From: Euryarchaeota archaeon UBA128
GTDB lineage: Archaea; Thermoplasmatota; Poseidoniia; Poseidoniales; Poseidoniaceae
Direction: 5' to 3'
NCBI GenBank assembly: GCA_002496955.1
Contig: DALZ01000168.1
Coordinates: 1-8,063 of the forward strand
DNA length: 8,063 nucleotides
Shown here: one piece after another, positions 1 to 6,811 of the stretch
Numbering within the stretch: the first letter of the stretch is position 1
How the letters are laid out: each line of letters begins with the position of its first letter
The notes under the pieces: generated by a model
The model's input: only the letters and a program-made list of their open reading frames with translations
What the model was told of the DNA's origin: nothing
Database searches by the model: none
Translations under genes and position numbers: made by a program

Positions 1-603
1 ACCGATGAATCTGCTGTGTTGAACGACTTTCGGTGTAATGTACTCGTAATATCTCGTGATGCTAATTACAACATTCAGTCAAATGGCGATATAAAACAAA
101 TCTGCGTTTATGATTTAATCCCACATTCGTTGATGGCTAATGTGACAAATAAGACATTGGATAAAATGTTATTGTATTGTCAAAATAAAATGGTATATCA
201 GGGTCAAGATAGCAGCAAAAAGCATTGGTGGGTTTCTCAACAAGATGTTGCATCGGCCATAGCATTAGTAATCGATGATTTTACAAAATTACCGCTTATT
301 TCACAATTGTCTGGACGGCGAGGGTGGACCGATTCTGAAACTTTTCATCAGTTACAAATGTTATACGAGCGCACAATGGCTGGCGCTACCGGAGAGTTTC
401 GTACGGCTCATCTAGTGCCAGCATCTCCTGTATCGCCTAATCTAGAGAAGGTCACTGGTATTGTGGATACTGAGCGACCAGACTTGATGCCACTCAATGA
501 TTTGCTTAAATCAGTCAGTGGTATGGGCTGGCGCCCTATGGTTCCGCTCAGAGCATCGCTAATGCAATATCTGGCAACTAAGTCAACTGATTACAATGTT
601 TGA
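1..603 (+). CDS. C-terminal part of an extended-SDR (NAD-dependent sugar epimerase/dehydratase-like) protein, 5' truncated by the window
   Basis: The reading frame is open from the first base (codons for TDESA precede the GTG at 16) to TGA at 601-603, so the gene very probably begins outside the window and 200 residues are visible. I read it as the C-terminal half of an extended short-chain dehydrogenase of the nucleotide-sugar epimerase/dehydratase type. It has a segment WWVSQQDVASAI (like the family's 'fvhVdDvaxAi') and a closing GWRPMVPLRASLMQYL (like 'lGwrPxvsLeeGL'). The Rossmann glycine motif and the catalytic Tyr-x3-Lys would lie upstream and are not visible. The first third of the visible frame is more AT-rich than the rest. 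If active, such an enzyme modifies an NDP-sugar in the cytoplasm for surface glycans, but substrate and activity cannot be judged. Its 3' end overlaps the convergent lipoprotein gene by 13 bp. The family call is moderate; the reality of the gene is fairly secure. Confidence 0.65.
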   Translation, partial: TDESAVLNDFRCNVLVISRDANYNIQSNGDIKQICVYDLIPHSLMANVTNKTLDKMLLYCQNKMVYQGQDSSKKHWWVSQQDVASAIALVIDDFTKLPLISQLSGRRGWTDSETFHQLQMLYERTMAGATGEFRTAHLVPASPVSPNLEKVTGIVDTERPDLMPLNDLLKSVSGMGWRPMVPLRASLMQYLATKSTDYNV

Positions 604-2033
604 GGGCCGCCGTCAGGAATAACGCTGAGGGCTGTAAGATTACCATACAGAGTTGGTCCATTGGTAAATGTCCCAAAGATGCCGGTATCGCCATTTGGGT
701 TGTGGGATAATGCTAACCAAGGTCGTCCGTAAGCATCAATCTGCATGTCGATAAAGTCACCAAACCCGCCGCACCGCTCGTATCCACAGGTAGGGCTAGC
801 GTTGTCGAGTGGATCCTCGTCGGCATTGACTTGAACAGTGGTTATCAGCGGAGTTTCATTAAACGCATCAGTCATTACTGAGATGTAACCATCCCACAAA
901 CCATCTCCGTCTTCTCCAATGTAGCCGAATGCCACACGCCCTGGATCTCCCGCAATTACTACTGGGAAACCTGTGCCTTGAAGGTGGCTGGGGGCGACCA
1001 TGACCGCGTTAGACCAGGTTTCTGCATCGTCAGTCGAGTAAGAAAAGTATGGTAAATTATCTATTCCCATCCACATTGCATAGACGTTGCTCTGTGTATC
1101 AGTGTCGACTTGTGCCTCCTCAGCATTCCAGGTGTCCGCTGTGCCAGACTCCTCGGTTGGTAATACATGCTCGGTCCAAGTAATTGCCCCATCTTCGGTT
1201 TTATACATTGAATAACCTTCACCGTCACAGCCTATTTGGCCCCGATAGAAATTCCCGTTTTCGGCACCAATAATGTGAGCTGATAAGCCCCCGCTTTGAC
1301 AGTCAACAGGCGCTCCAGGTAGTTCTGGCCCCCATGTAAAACCACCATCTTGGCTAGCGGAGCATAGTGGTGCAGGATAATTTCCATTGATGCAGAATAC
1401 CCACAATGTTTCGTGTAACAAGCCACCGTATGGTGAAGATGCGATAGTCTGATGGTCCTGAACGGAGTACCCGGTAGCAATCGACGGTCCAGTCCATGAC
1501 TGGCCTTCATCATCTGACCACTCGACAGTCATGCCGCCGAGGGCATGCATGTCGAATTTCATTATTCGGTCGGTCCATGGGTCGACATAGACATATGGGT
1601 CGTTAGAGTTGGCTACAGGTGGAAACGCACCGTAGACATCTTGACAAGTATAATCGTCTATTGAGGTCATTTCTACCATATTGCTGCACTGGACTATGGC
1701 GGTTGACCCAGCATTGCCATTGCCCCAACTAGTAATGTAGAGATTCCCAGTTGAGGTAATCCCCATAGTTGGTTCAAATGTTGACATGCCAATGCTGTAG
1801 TATGATGAGGTCGAATAAAACGGAATATTGTCACCGCCCAGCGCTGAGGTATTGTTAGTAGCATCAATGCCGCCTGGGTAGTGATACCATGTTCGACCAT
1901 CCAATTGTTCGGCGAAGTCAAAAAAACCAGCAACCTCAGTCTCTGGCACAAATTCTTCTTCACCAAAGCAACCAGATAATGACAAAAGTGCCATTATCAA
2001 AACCATAAATATTGCATTATTCTCTTTTCTCAT
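591..2033 (-). CDS. Secreted lipoprotein with Asp-box (BNR/sialidase-like) beta-propeller repeats
   Basis: A 480-residue protein. The ATG at 2033 is chosen over one 30 nt upstream because it puts a short charged N-terminus (MRKENN) directly before a hydrophobic stretch. A lipobox LSGC follows with the lipidated Cys at about residue 22, then an acidic FGEEE tether, so the mature protein should sit on the outer face of the membrane. Four Asp-box motifs, S/T-x-D-x-x-x-(T/S)-W, are visible: SDDEGQSW (173-180), SQDGGFTW (227-234), TEDGAITW (279-286) and STDDAETW (333-340). These mark blades of a sialidase/BNR-type beta-propeller. A later block, GDFIDMQIDAYGRPWLAL, resembles the last propeller strands of related extracellular proteins. 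Besides the lipid Cys there are eight cysteines (about 116, 130, 214, 224, 245, 269, 416, 421), which could form four disulfides. I cannot identify a catalytic arginine triad or acid/base set, so it may bind and not cleave glycans. The start lies 1 nt after the deoxyhypusine synthase stop, with GGGAG (2042-2046) 8 nt upstream. Confidence 0.85.
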   Translation of the reverse strand: MRKENNAIFMVLIMALLSLSGCFGEEEFVPETEVAGFFDFAEQLDGRTWYHYPGGIDATNNTSALGGDNIPFYSTSSYYSIGMSTFEPTMGITSTGNLYITSWGNGNAGSTAIVQCSNMVEMTSIDDYTCQDVYGAFPPVANSNDPYVYVDPWTDRIMKFDMHALGGMTVEWSDDEGQSWTGPSIATGYSVQDHQTIASSPYGGLLHETLWVFCINGNYPAPLCSASQDGGFTWGPELPGAPVDCQSGGLSAHIIGAENGNFYRGQIGCDGEGYSMYKTEDGAITWTEHVLPTEESGTADTWNAEEAQVDTDTQSNVYAMWMGIDNLPYFSYSTDDAETWSNAVMVAPSHLQGTGFPVVIAGDPGRVAFGYIGEDGDGLWDGYISVMTDAFNETPLITTVQVNADEDPLDNASPTCGYERCGGFGDFIDMQIDAYGRPWLALSHNPNGDTGIFGTFTNGPTLYGNLTALSVIPDGGPQTL

Positions 2034-2034
2034 A

Positions 2035-3042
2035 TTAATCGCTCCCAAACAAATCATATCCAATTAAGGGTAGTAATACGCTCGCATCCCCTTCAACACA
2101 CACATTGGGGGCTTCCGGACGCATCTTACCCCAAGATATTGCTTCTCGGAGCCTAGCGCCTGATAAACTCCCGTCGTGTTCTGGGGCAGTCGTTATGTAT
2201 ACTGCAGCATCGAGTCCACCTCGGTATTGATTCCACCAGATTACATGATGCTTTGAGATGCCACCGCCGACCATGAGTGCATTTGATACTTCAACATCCC
2301 AAGTCAAATCGCTCATAACCTGCTCATCCGCCAGTGTATCAATGTGAAAATCGCGATGTTTTTGTCTAAACATGAATAACTGGGCCCCAATCGAGCCATC
2401 GGTGATGCCCGGAATACACACAGGAATTTTGTTTTTCCATGCCCAATAAATTAGTGAATCGGGTTTGCCAATACGCTTACCCAACTCCCACACCAAGTGG
2501 ATTGACCCGAACCCAATCCATGCATCAGCACCTGACAGGCCCGTTTCTTCCTGTCGTGAGCGGTAAATATCTTCTAAAGCTGGCATTACCACTTCTTCTA
2601 TTATCTCGCCATATGACGAATTTGGGACAATTACGTTGCCAAGGCGCATCAATGAGTGTTCACCTAACTCTATGTCATCGAGCTCGAACGCGCCGTGAAA
2701 GTAATCCTGATAGGATCGAGCAATATCATGGTCTAATGTTCCACACGTGGTTGAAATAACATTGAACATCTTATGTTTTGTTGCCTCGACAAAAAAGCCT
2801 CGTGTTCCAGTGGCACATAGGCAGGCCGGGAATGACAACCAGTTGCAAACTTTGTGTGAGTCACCATTTACTGCCTTAATCTGGTTTTTCATGTCCAGTA
2901 AAATATCTCTTGCCGTGGCCAATTTTGTGGCGGTAAAACCTCCAGCTTTGGCCATTTGATTGAGTAAGGTGGTCGGAGTGGTAATCTTGGCAAACTCGTA
3001 GTCCTTGACCGGGACGTCAAAATCATCCGGAGATATCGCCAT
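2035..3042 (-). CDS. dys: Deoxyhypusine synthase family protein
   Basis: A 335-residue protein of the deoxyhypusine synthase family. The archaeal enzyme uses NAD and spermidine to transfer an aminobutyl group to a lysine of translation factor aIF5A. Visible signatures (numbered from the ATG at 3042) are STTCGTLDHDIAR at 97-109 (NAD-binding region), RLGNVIVPNSSY, the block IPVCIPGITDGSIGAQL, ISKHH at 262-266 (substrate-site His) and DGSLSGARLREAISWGK near 290-306. Lys306 aligns with the human catalytic Lys329. The human DGSDSG motif reads DGSLSG here, so the Asp316 equivalent is Leu. KHHVIWWNQYRGG also differs from the eukaryotic KHHIANANLMRNG. These features recall the DHS-like branch, some members of which may make homospermidine or have other substrates. 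Role in aIF5A modification is therefore likely but not proven. An in-frame TTG at 3099, inside uvrB, would add 19 residues. I prefer ATG 3042, which leaves a 34-nt gap after uvrB; the upstream GGCGGT is only a weak ribosome site. Confidence 0.9.
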   Translation of the reverse strand: MAISPDDFDVPVKDYEFAKITTPTTLLNQMAKAGGFTATKLATARDILLDMKNQIKAVNGDSHKVCNWLSFPACLCATGTRGFFVEATKHKMFNVISTTCGTLDHDIARSYQDYFHGAFELDDIELGEHSLMRLGNVIVPNSSYGEIIEEVVMPALEDIYRSRQEETGLSGADAWIGFGSIHLVWELGKRIGKPDSLIYWAWKNKIPVCIPGITDGSIGAQLFMFRQKHRDFHIDTLADEQVMSDLTWDVEVSNALMVGGGISKHHVIWWNQYRGGLDAAVYITTAPEHDGSLSGARLREAISWGKMRPEAPNVCVEGDASVLLPLIGYDLFGSD

Positions 3043-3076
3043 AATACCGCCAACGACAGCCCAAACATGAACCTGT

Positions 3077-5509
3077 TTATTGTAAAAGTAATTGCTCAAG
3101 TTCGAAAATACGATCCCTTAGCCTTGCTGCCTGCTCAAAGTCCAGTTGCCTAGCGGCATTTTCCATTTCTGCTTTCAGTTCAGTCAACAACTCCGCAATC
3201 CGCTCAGGCGTTAGCCCGGTGTCGGCATCTATCAATTCACTATTTTCCAATTCAAAAATCGAATTTTCAATTGGATTTTTAGTTTCAGTTGACATTCTGG
3301 CCCATGCACCTGCACCGAGGCCTAGTTTTTGTGCCCAATCGCCATCGCCTCTGCCACCTTTTTTGCCAACAAGGCGTTTTGTTCCAGCTGTGGTGTTTGT
3401 TCCAGAAATGAAATCATCATCTTTGGAATACATAGCCGGAAGCGCTTTTTTAATGGTTTTCGGCACTATGTCGTGTTCGGTATTGTAAGCCTCTTGCCGA
3501 GCTCTTCTCTCTAGGGTTTGTTGAATTGCCGCAGACATAGATGGTGACATACCATCAGCGTATAGGATCACTTTGCCGTTTTCATTTCTAGCAGCACGAC
3601 CGATGGTTTGAAGCAAACTTCTTTCATTTCTCAGGAAGCCTTGCTTATCAGCATCAAAGATGGCAACTAAACTTACTTCTGGAATATCAAGTCCTTCTCT
3701 CAGAAGGTTAATCCCAACAATGACATCGATATGGCCAATTCTCAGTGCGTTGATAATTTCAGAGCGTTCGATAGTATCTATTTCGGAGTGCAAATGATGA
3801 GATTTTATCCCCATGCTATTGAGATATTCAGAGACTTCCTCTGCGAATTTTATTGTCAGCACGGTGATGAGGCAGCGCTCGTCGTTGCTTACTCGCTGGT
3901 TTATTTCTGATAGTAAATCACTGACTTGTCCCTCTGTGCCGCGCACTTCGATGTTGGGGTCTAGTAAACCAGTAGGTCTTATTTCCATTTTTGATATATG
4001 CTGGATTGATTGAATCATGTCATACATACTTTCAGATTCAGGATGTTTTTTGCTAATGTCCGGGGGACCAGCCCCTCCCTTAGATTGTGCATGTAATAAT
4101 CCGTTAGGTATTGCTTGTTTGGTTATCTCGCACAGGTGTCTTAGTTCACGCTCTCCGGGGGTGGCCGAAACATAGACCATCTGGGGAACTAGTGATTGGA
4201 ATTCTGGTATTTTTAGCGGCCTATTGTCTGCAGCAGTGGGTAAACGAAACCCGTGCTCAATTAGACTGTCCTTCCGAGATTTATCGCCATGGTACATGCC
4301 ACCTACTTGTGGTAGGCTAACGTGAGATTCATCCATTATCACAAGGAACTTATCAGGATCATCGTGAAATTGCTTGGCGCACGCGGCAAAGAAATCCAGT
4401 AAGCAATATGGGCGCTGACCTCGCTCTCTGCCATCAAAGTGGAGAGAATAGTTCTCGATAGATTGGCAATGGCCAATTTCTCGCAACATCTCAAGATCAT
4501 ATCGGGTTTTTTGTTCTATTCTGTGAGCTTCGAGGTCTTTGCCCAAGCTTTTGAAGTGCGCAATTCGTCCGTCAAGTTCTGTCTCGATTGACTCCAAAGC
4601 CTTCTCAAACCGCTCGGGACTGGTCATAAAGAATTCTTTTGGATGTATCCAAGCTTCGTCTAAATTATCCAGGACTTCCCATGATACTGGGTCACAGACC
4701 TGCACCTTTGTCACGCCGTCAAAATCAAACTGTATTCGCAACGGATCGTCTCTTGAAGGCATCCAAACGTCTAACACTTCCCCTCTCAAGCGACAGTTAC
4801 CTCTTGCCAAATCTGTATTAGTTCTTGTATATTGAAGAGCAATTAATTCCTTCAGTAAGTCCGTGGGTTCAATCTGTTGCCCAACATGGCATCTAACGTG
4901 AGATTCGAGGAAGGTTTCAGGGGGGTTTAGGCCGTAAATACACGAAACAGAGGACACAATAACGCAATCCGGTCTACTAACTAGCGATGCTACAGAAGCA
5001 AACCTTTCCTGCTCAATACGCTCATTGATTGATAATTCTTTATCGATGTAGAGATCGCGTTTTGGCAAATATGCCTCGGGTTGATAATAATCATAATGAG
5101 AGACAAAGTAATCAACAGCATTTTCTGGGAAATAACCAGACATTTCCTGGTATAATTGCCTTGCAAGGGTCTTGTTATGGCTCATAATCAGTGTCGGGAT
5201 GTTTAGCCTCTCAATGACTTTCGCCATAGCAAAAGTCTTCCCGCTACCCGTGACGCCTAATAGGACGCATCTTTCTTGCGAATTTTCCAATTGAGAAATC
5301 AAATTTTCAATTGCTTTTGGTTGGTCACCAGAAGGTTCAAACTCTGAGTGCAATATAAATCGCTTCTTGTCAGGGTGCAAATGCTCCAGTGCCGCCCCTT
5401 CTAGAGCCTTTGAAAGGTCAAATGGATCTTTTTCGATAAGATCTGAGTCGTCAACCATCAGATTTGCCAAGTTTTCAAACTCGCCATCATCATCCCAGTC
5501 ATTAGGCAC
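3077..5509 (-). CDS. uvrB: Excinuclease ABC subunit UvrB, long form
   Basis: UvrB is the damage-verifying helicase-like subunit of UvrABC nucleotide excision repair: UvrA loads it on DNA and it recruits UvrC. From the GTG at 5509 the protein has 810 residues, against about 670 in typical bacteria. Seen in order: a roughly 55-residue acidic N-terminal extension, then GDQPKAI, Walker A GVTGSGKT (85-92), the beta-hairpin YYQPEAYLP (141-149) that inserts into DNA, Walker B DESH (393-396), VSATPG (447-452), RPTGLLDPNIEVR (about 511-523), QTIGRAARN (about 634-642), a long glycine/lysine-rich linker, and a C-terminal UVR coiled-coil domain (about 768-810) for UvrC contact. The motor motifs look intact. 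About 45 residues are inserted between SATPG and RPTGLLDP, where E. coli UvrB has a short link. uvrA and uvrC are not in the window. The bacterial-type system in an archaeal setting suggests ancient transfer (inference). GTG 5509 is chosen because GGAGGAGGT lies 5 nt upstream. Confidence 0.97.
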   Translation of the reverse strand: MPNDWDDDGEFENLANLMVDDSDLIEKDPFDLSKALEGAALEHLHPDKKRFILHSEFEPSGDQPKAIENLISQLENSQERCVLLGVTGSGKTFAMAKVIERLNIPTLIMSHNKTLARQLYQEMSGYFPENAVDYFVSHYDYYQPEAYLPKRDLYIDKELSINERIEQERFASVASLVSRPDCVIVSSVSCIYGLNPPETFLESHVRCHVGQQIEPTDLLKELIALQYTRTNTDLARGNCRLRGEVLDVWMPSRDDPLRIQFDFDGVTKVQVCDPVSWEVLDNLDEAWIHPKEFFMTSPERFEKALESIETELDGRIAHFKSLGKDLEAHRIEQKTRYDLEMLREIGHCQSIENYSLHFDGRERGQRPYCLLDFFAACAKQFHDDPDKFLVIMDESHVSLPQVGGMYHGDKSRKDSLIEHGFRLPTAADNRPLKIPEFQSLVPQMVYVSATPGERELRHLCEITKQAIPNGLLHAQSKGGAGPPDISKKHPESESMYDMIQSIQHISKMEIRPTGLLDPNIEVRGTEGQVSDLLSEINQRVSNDERCLITVLTIKFAEEVSEYLNSMGIKSHHLHSEIDTIERSEIINALRIGHIDVIVGINLLREGLDIPEVSLVAIFDADKQGFLRNERSLLQTIGRAARNENGKVILYADGMSPSMSAAIQQTLERRARQEAYNTEHDIVPKTIKKALPAMYSKDDDFISGTNTTAGTKRLVGKKGGRGDGDWAQKLGLGAGAWARMSTETKNPIENSIFELENSELIDADTGLTPERIAELLTELKAEMENAARQLDFEQAARLRDRIFELEQLLLQ

Positions 5510-5514
5510 AATAT

Positions 5515-5523
5515 ACCTCCTCC
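5515..5523 (-). promoter_or_regulatory. Strong Shine-Dalgarno site of uvrB
   Basis: On the minus strand GGAGGAGGT is followed by a 5-nt spacer (ATATT) and GTG at 5509-5507. It is complementary to the conserved 3' end of 16S rRNA (CACCTCC type). This decides the uvrB start: the in-frame TTG at 5539 lies upstream of this site and would translate through it. It is one of the two best ribosome sites in the window and suggests that uvrB is initiated independently, not by coupling to the SDR gene that ends 56 nt upstream. Confidence 0.85.
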
Positions 5524-5565
5524 ACAACAACGGTGTCAATCAACGGTTTTCAATTGTGGTATTTT

Positions 5566-6297
5566 CTAAGGTAAGTACAGACCACCATTAACGTGGATAA
5601 TACTACCGGTAATGTAGGCTGAATCTTCACTTACCAAGAATGAGATGGTTGCGGCCATATCCTCAGGGGTCCCGACTCTCTTAAGCGGCACCTCATTTTC
5701 ACGCTGGGCTCGTTTTTGTTGAGAGTCACCGGCCAGTATTGCGGTATCGACATAACCGGGTGCTAGAATATTCACTCGTTTGCCTTCAGGCCCGACTTGT
5801 TGCGCAAGTGATCTGGCCCAGACCGCTAATGCAGCCTTGGATGCGGAATAATCTGCGCCATGTGGCGAGCCTCTCGTCCCCAATTGGGAGCCAACAACGA
5901 CCATTCTTGCTCGTTCAGACAAGTGTGGTTGGATGGCTTTCCATACTGCCACAGAGCCTTCAAAATTTATCATCATGGTTTCACGCAGCGTTTCAATAGT
6001 AAGTTCGCTTGCTGAAATTCGATTATAGGCACCATGATTGAGGACTAGGACATCAATTTTTTTCGCCATCCATGGGTGAATACTCAGCAGACTAACTTCA
6101 CCTTCATTGGCACAGTCAACTTTTACAGCCAAAGCATCACCATATTGTTCTCGTATTTTGTCTACCAGCATTTCCGCAGGTTTTGAAGAGGTATTGTATG
6201 TCAACAGAATATCATAACCGTCTTTTGCCAATCGCAAACAAGTGGCTGCACCAATTCCTTGACCACCACCAGTCACCAATGCTACAGGTCGGCTCAT
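5566..6297 (-). CDS. Classical short-chain dehydrogenase/reductase (FabG-like)
   Basis: A 243-residue cytoplasmic NAD(P)-dependent oxidoreductase, the usual length for a classical SDR. Visible are the cofactor motif TGGGQGIG (9-16), NHGA (87-90, a variant of NNAG), a structural Asn in MMINFEG (about 111), and the catalytic set Ser137 (VVGSQLG), Tyr150 and Lys154 (YSASKAAL). The PGYVDT loop (180-185) and the ending ITGSIIHVNGG are also present. All tetrad residues are there, so it should be active. The family includes 3-oxoacyl-ACP reductases and many sugar or alcohol dehydrogenases. The closing motifs are FabG-like, but archaea generally lack bacterial fatty-acid synthesis, so substrate is unassigned. 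ATG 6297 is preferred over an in-frame TTG at 6330 because it places the Rossmann motif at the usual distance and has AGGA a few bases upstream. It lies 38 nt after the pyrophosphohydrolase gene and 56 nt before uvrB. Confidence 0.92.
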   Translation of the reverse strand: MSRPVALVTGGGQGIGAATCLRLAKDGYDILLTYNTSSKPAEMLVDKIREQYGDALAVKVDCANEGEVSLLSIHPWMAKKIDVLVLNHGAYNRISASELTIETLRETMMINFEGSVAVWKAIQPHLSERARMVVVGSQLGTRGSPHGADYSASKAALAVWARSLAQQVGPEGKRVNILAPGYVDTAILAGDSQQKRAQRENEVPLKRVGTPEDMAATISFLVSEDSAYITGSIIHVNGGLYLP

Positions 6298-6335
6298 GTC
6301 GTTCCTAGTTGGTTCTAAGCAATAACTCAACCGAA

Positions 6336-6713
6336 TTATTCAACAAACTGTCTGAGTTGAGGCGGCTGCCATCCTTCAGGTTTCATGACCTTGCCGTCCG
6401 CTCTTCTGATGACCTTCCCGTCCACGAGTTTAGCCATATTTGAGCGATGAACTTCATTAAATGCGTCGTCATAGATATTCTGCATTCCGTGGTTGATTAT
6501 GGTGCCAGCTAGAATATAGCCAATATCCGCTAATGCATCCAGCACTTCCACTAAATCGCCACTTCTTGCCGCCTCTGCATATTCTTGGACCTCTTCAGTC
6601 AGAAGTTTTATTCGCAGTTCAATAAGTTCATCAGGGCCTAATCCAGGCGACTCCAGTTTTGGAATTTCAAACGCTTCATTAAACTCTAACAGTGAGGCAA
6701 CGATTGGGTTCAT
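6336..6713 (-). CDS. MazG/PRA-PH-like nucleotide pyrophosphohydrolase
   Basis: A 125-residue, mostly helical protein. It carries the all-alpha NTP-pyrophosphatase signature: LLTEEVQEYAEA (Glu40, Glu41, Glu44) followed by EVLDALADIGYILAG (Glu56, Asp59, Asp63). These acidic residues bind Mg2+ in the MazG/dUTPase/HisE superfamily. A C-terminal HRSNMAKLVDGKV...KPEGWQPP block is typical of single-domain members annotated as phosphoribosyl-ATP pyrophosphohydrolase-like. Such enzymes hydrolyse a nucleoside triphosphate to the monophosphate and PPi, often to clear damaged nucleotides. The substrate here is unknown, and a HisE role is unlikely because no his genes are near. The ATG at 6713 starts the leftward five-gene cluster. 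No good Shine-Dalgarno site precedes it, and a weak AT-rich GAAATAC about 25 nt upstream would fit leaderless initiation (inference). Proximity to uvrB is compatible with a DNA-integrity role but does not prove one. Confidence 0.85.
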   Translation of the reverse strand: MNPIVASLLEFNEAFEIPKLESPGLGPDELIELRIKLLTEEVQEYAEAARSGDLVEVLDALADIGYILAGTIINHGMQNIYDDAFNEVHRSNMAKLVDGKVIRRADGKVMKPEGWQPPQLRQFVE

Positions 6714-6760
6714 AACTTAGTTAAACCCCATGCAGTATTTCAACATTTCACTGCTCAATA

Positions 6761-6777
6761 CAGCACATTTTGTGCTG
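6761..6777. repeat. Perfect inverted repeat (7-bp stem, 3-nt loop) upstream of the pyrophosphohydrolase gene
   Basis: CAGCACA and TGTGCTG flank a TTT loop, 48 bp upstream of the pyrophosphohydrolase start codon. It could be a dyad operator, or a hairpin in the leader of the leftward transcript. No T-run follows on the minus strand, so it is a poor terminator candidate for the small upstream ORF. Confidence 0.5.
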
Positions 6778-6789
6778 CTGACCATTGTG

Positions 6790-6811
6790 AATTTACATGT
6801 AAATTTACATG
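6790..6811. promoter_or_regulatory. Two interlocked 16-bp palindromes, candidate operator
   Basis: AATTTACATGTAAATT (6790-6805) and CATGTAAATTTACATG (6796-6811) are each perfect 16-bp palindromes that share ten bases. Equivalently, AATTTACATG occurs twice in direct orientation with a 12-bp period. This sits 77 bp upstream of the pyrophosphohydrolase start in a non-coding gap between two leftward genes. That geometry suits a dimeric helix-turn-helix regulator controlling the leftward cluster. Regulator identity is unknown, and the AT-rich core could also include promoter sequence. Confidence 0.45.

Noticed and set aside
1232..1513. 93-codon minus-strand ORF within the lipoprotein gene
   Set aside because: It lies in another frame of a well-supported gene, shows no domain, and has no ribosome site of its own.
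3043..3099. 19-residue N-terminal extension of the DHS family protein from TTG 3099
   Set aside because: A TTG start inside uvrB is less likely than ATG 3042, and the extra residues do not resemble the family's N-terminus, though this cannot be excluded.
3219..4835. Several plus-strand ORFs of 60-98 codons opposite uvrB
   Set aside because: They are antisense to a strongly conserved UvrB coding region and their translations have no coherent features.
5739..5999. 86-codon plus-strand ORF opposite the SDR gene
   Set aside because: It mirrors the SDR coding sequence and lacks a start context or recognisable motif.
6298..6330. 11-residue N-terminal extension of the SDR from TTG 6330
   Set aside because: ATG 6297 gives the normal distance to the Rossmann motif and has a nearby AGGA.
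6761..6777. Hairpin as an intrinsic terminator of the small leftward ORF
   Set aside because: The stem is short and no T-run follows on the minus strand; it also lies 118 bp past the stop codon.
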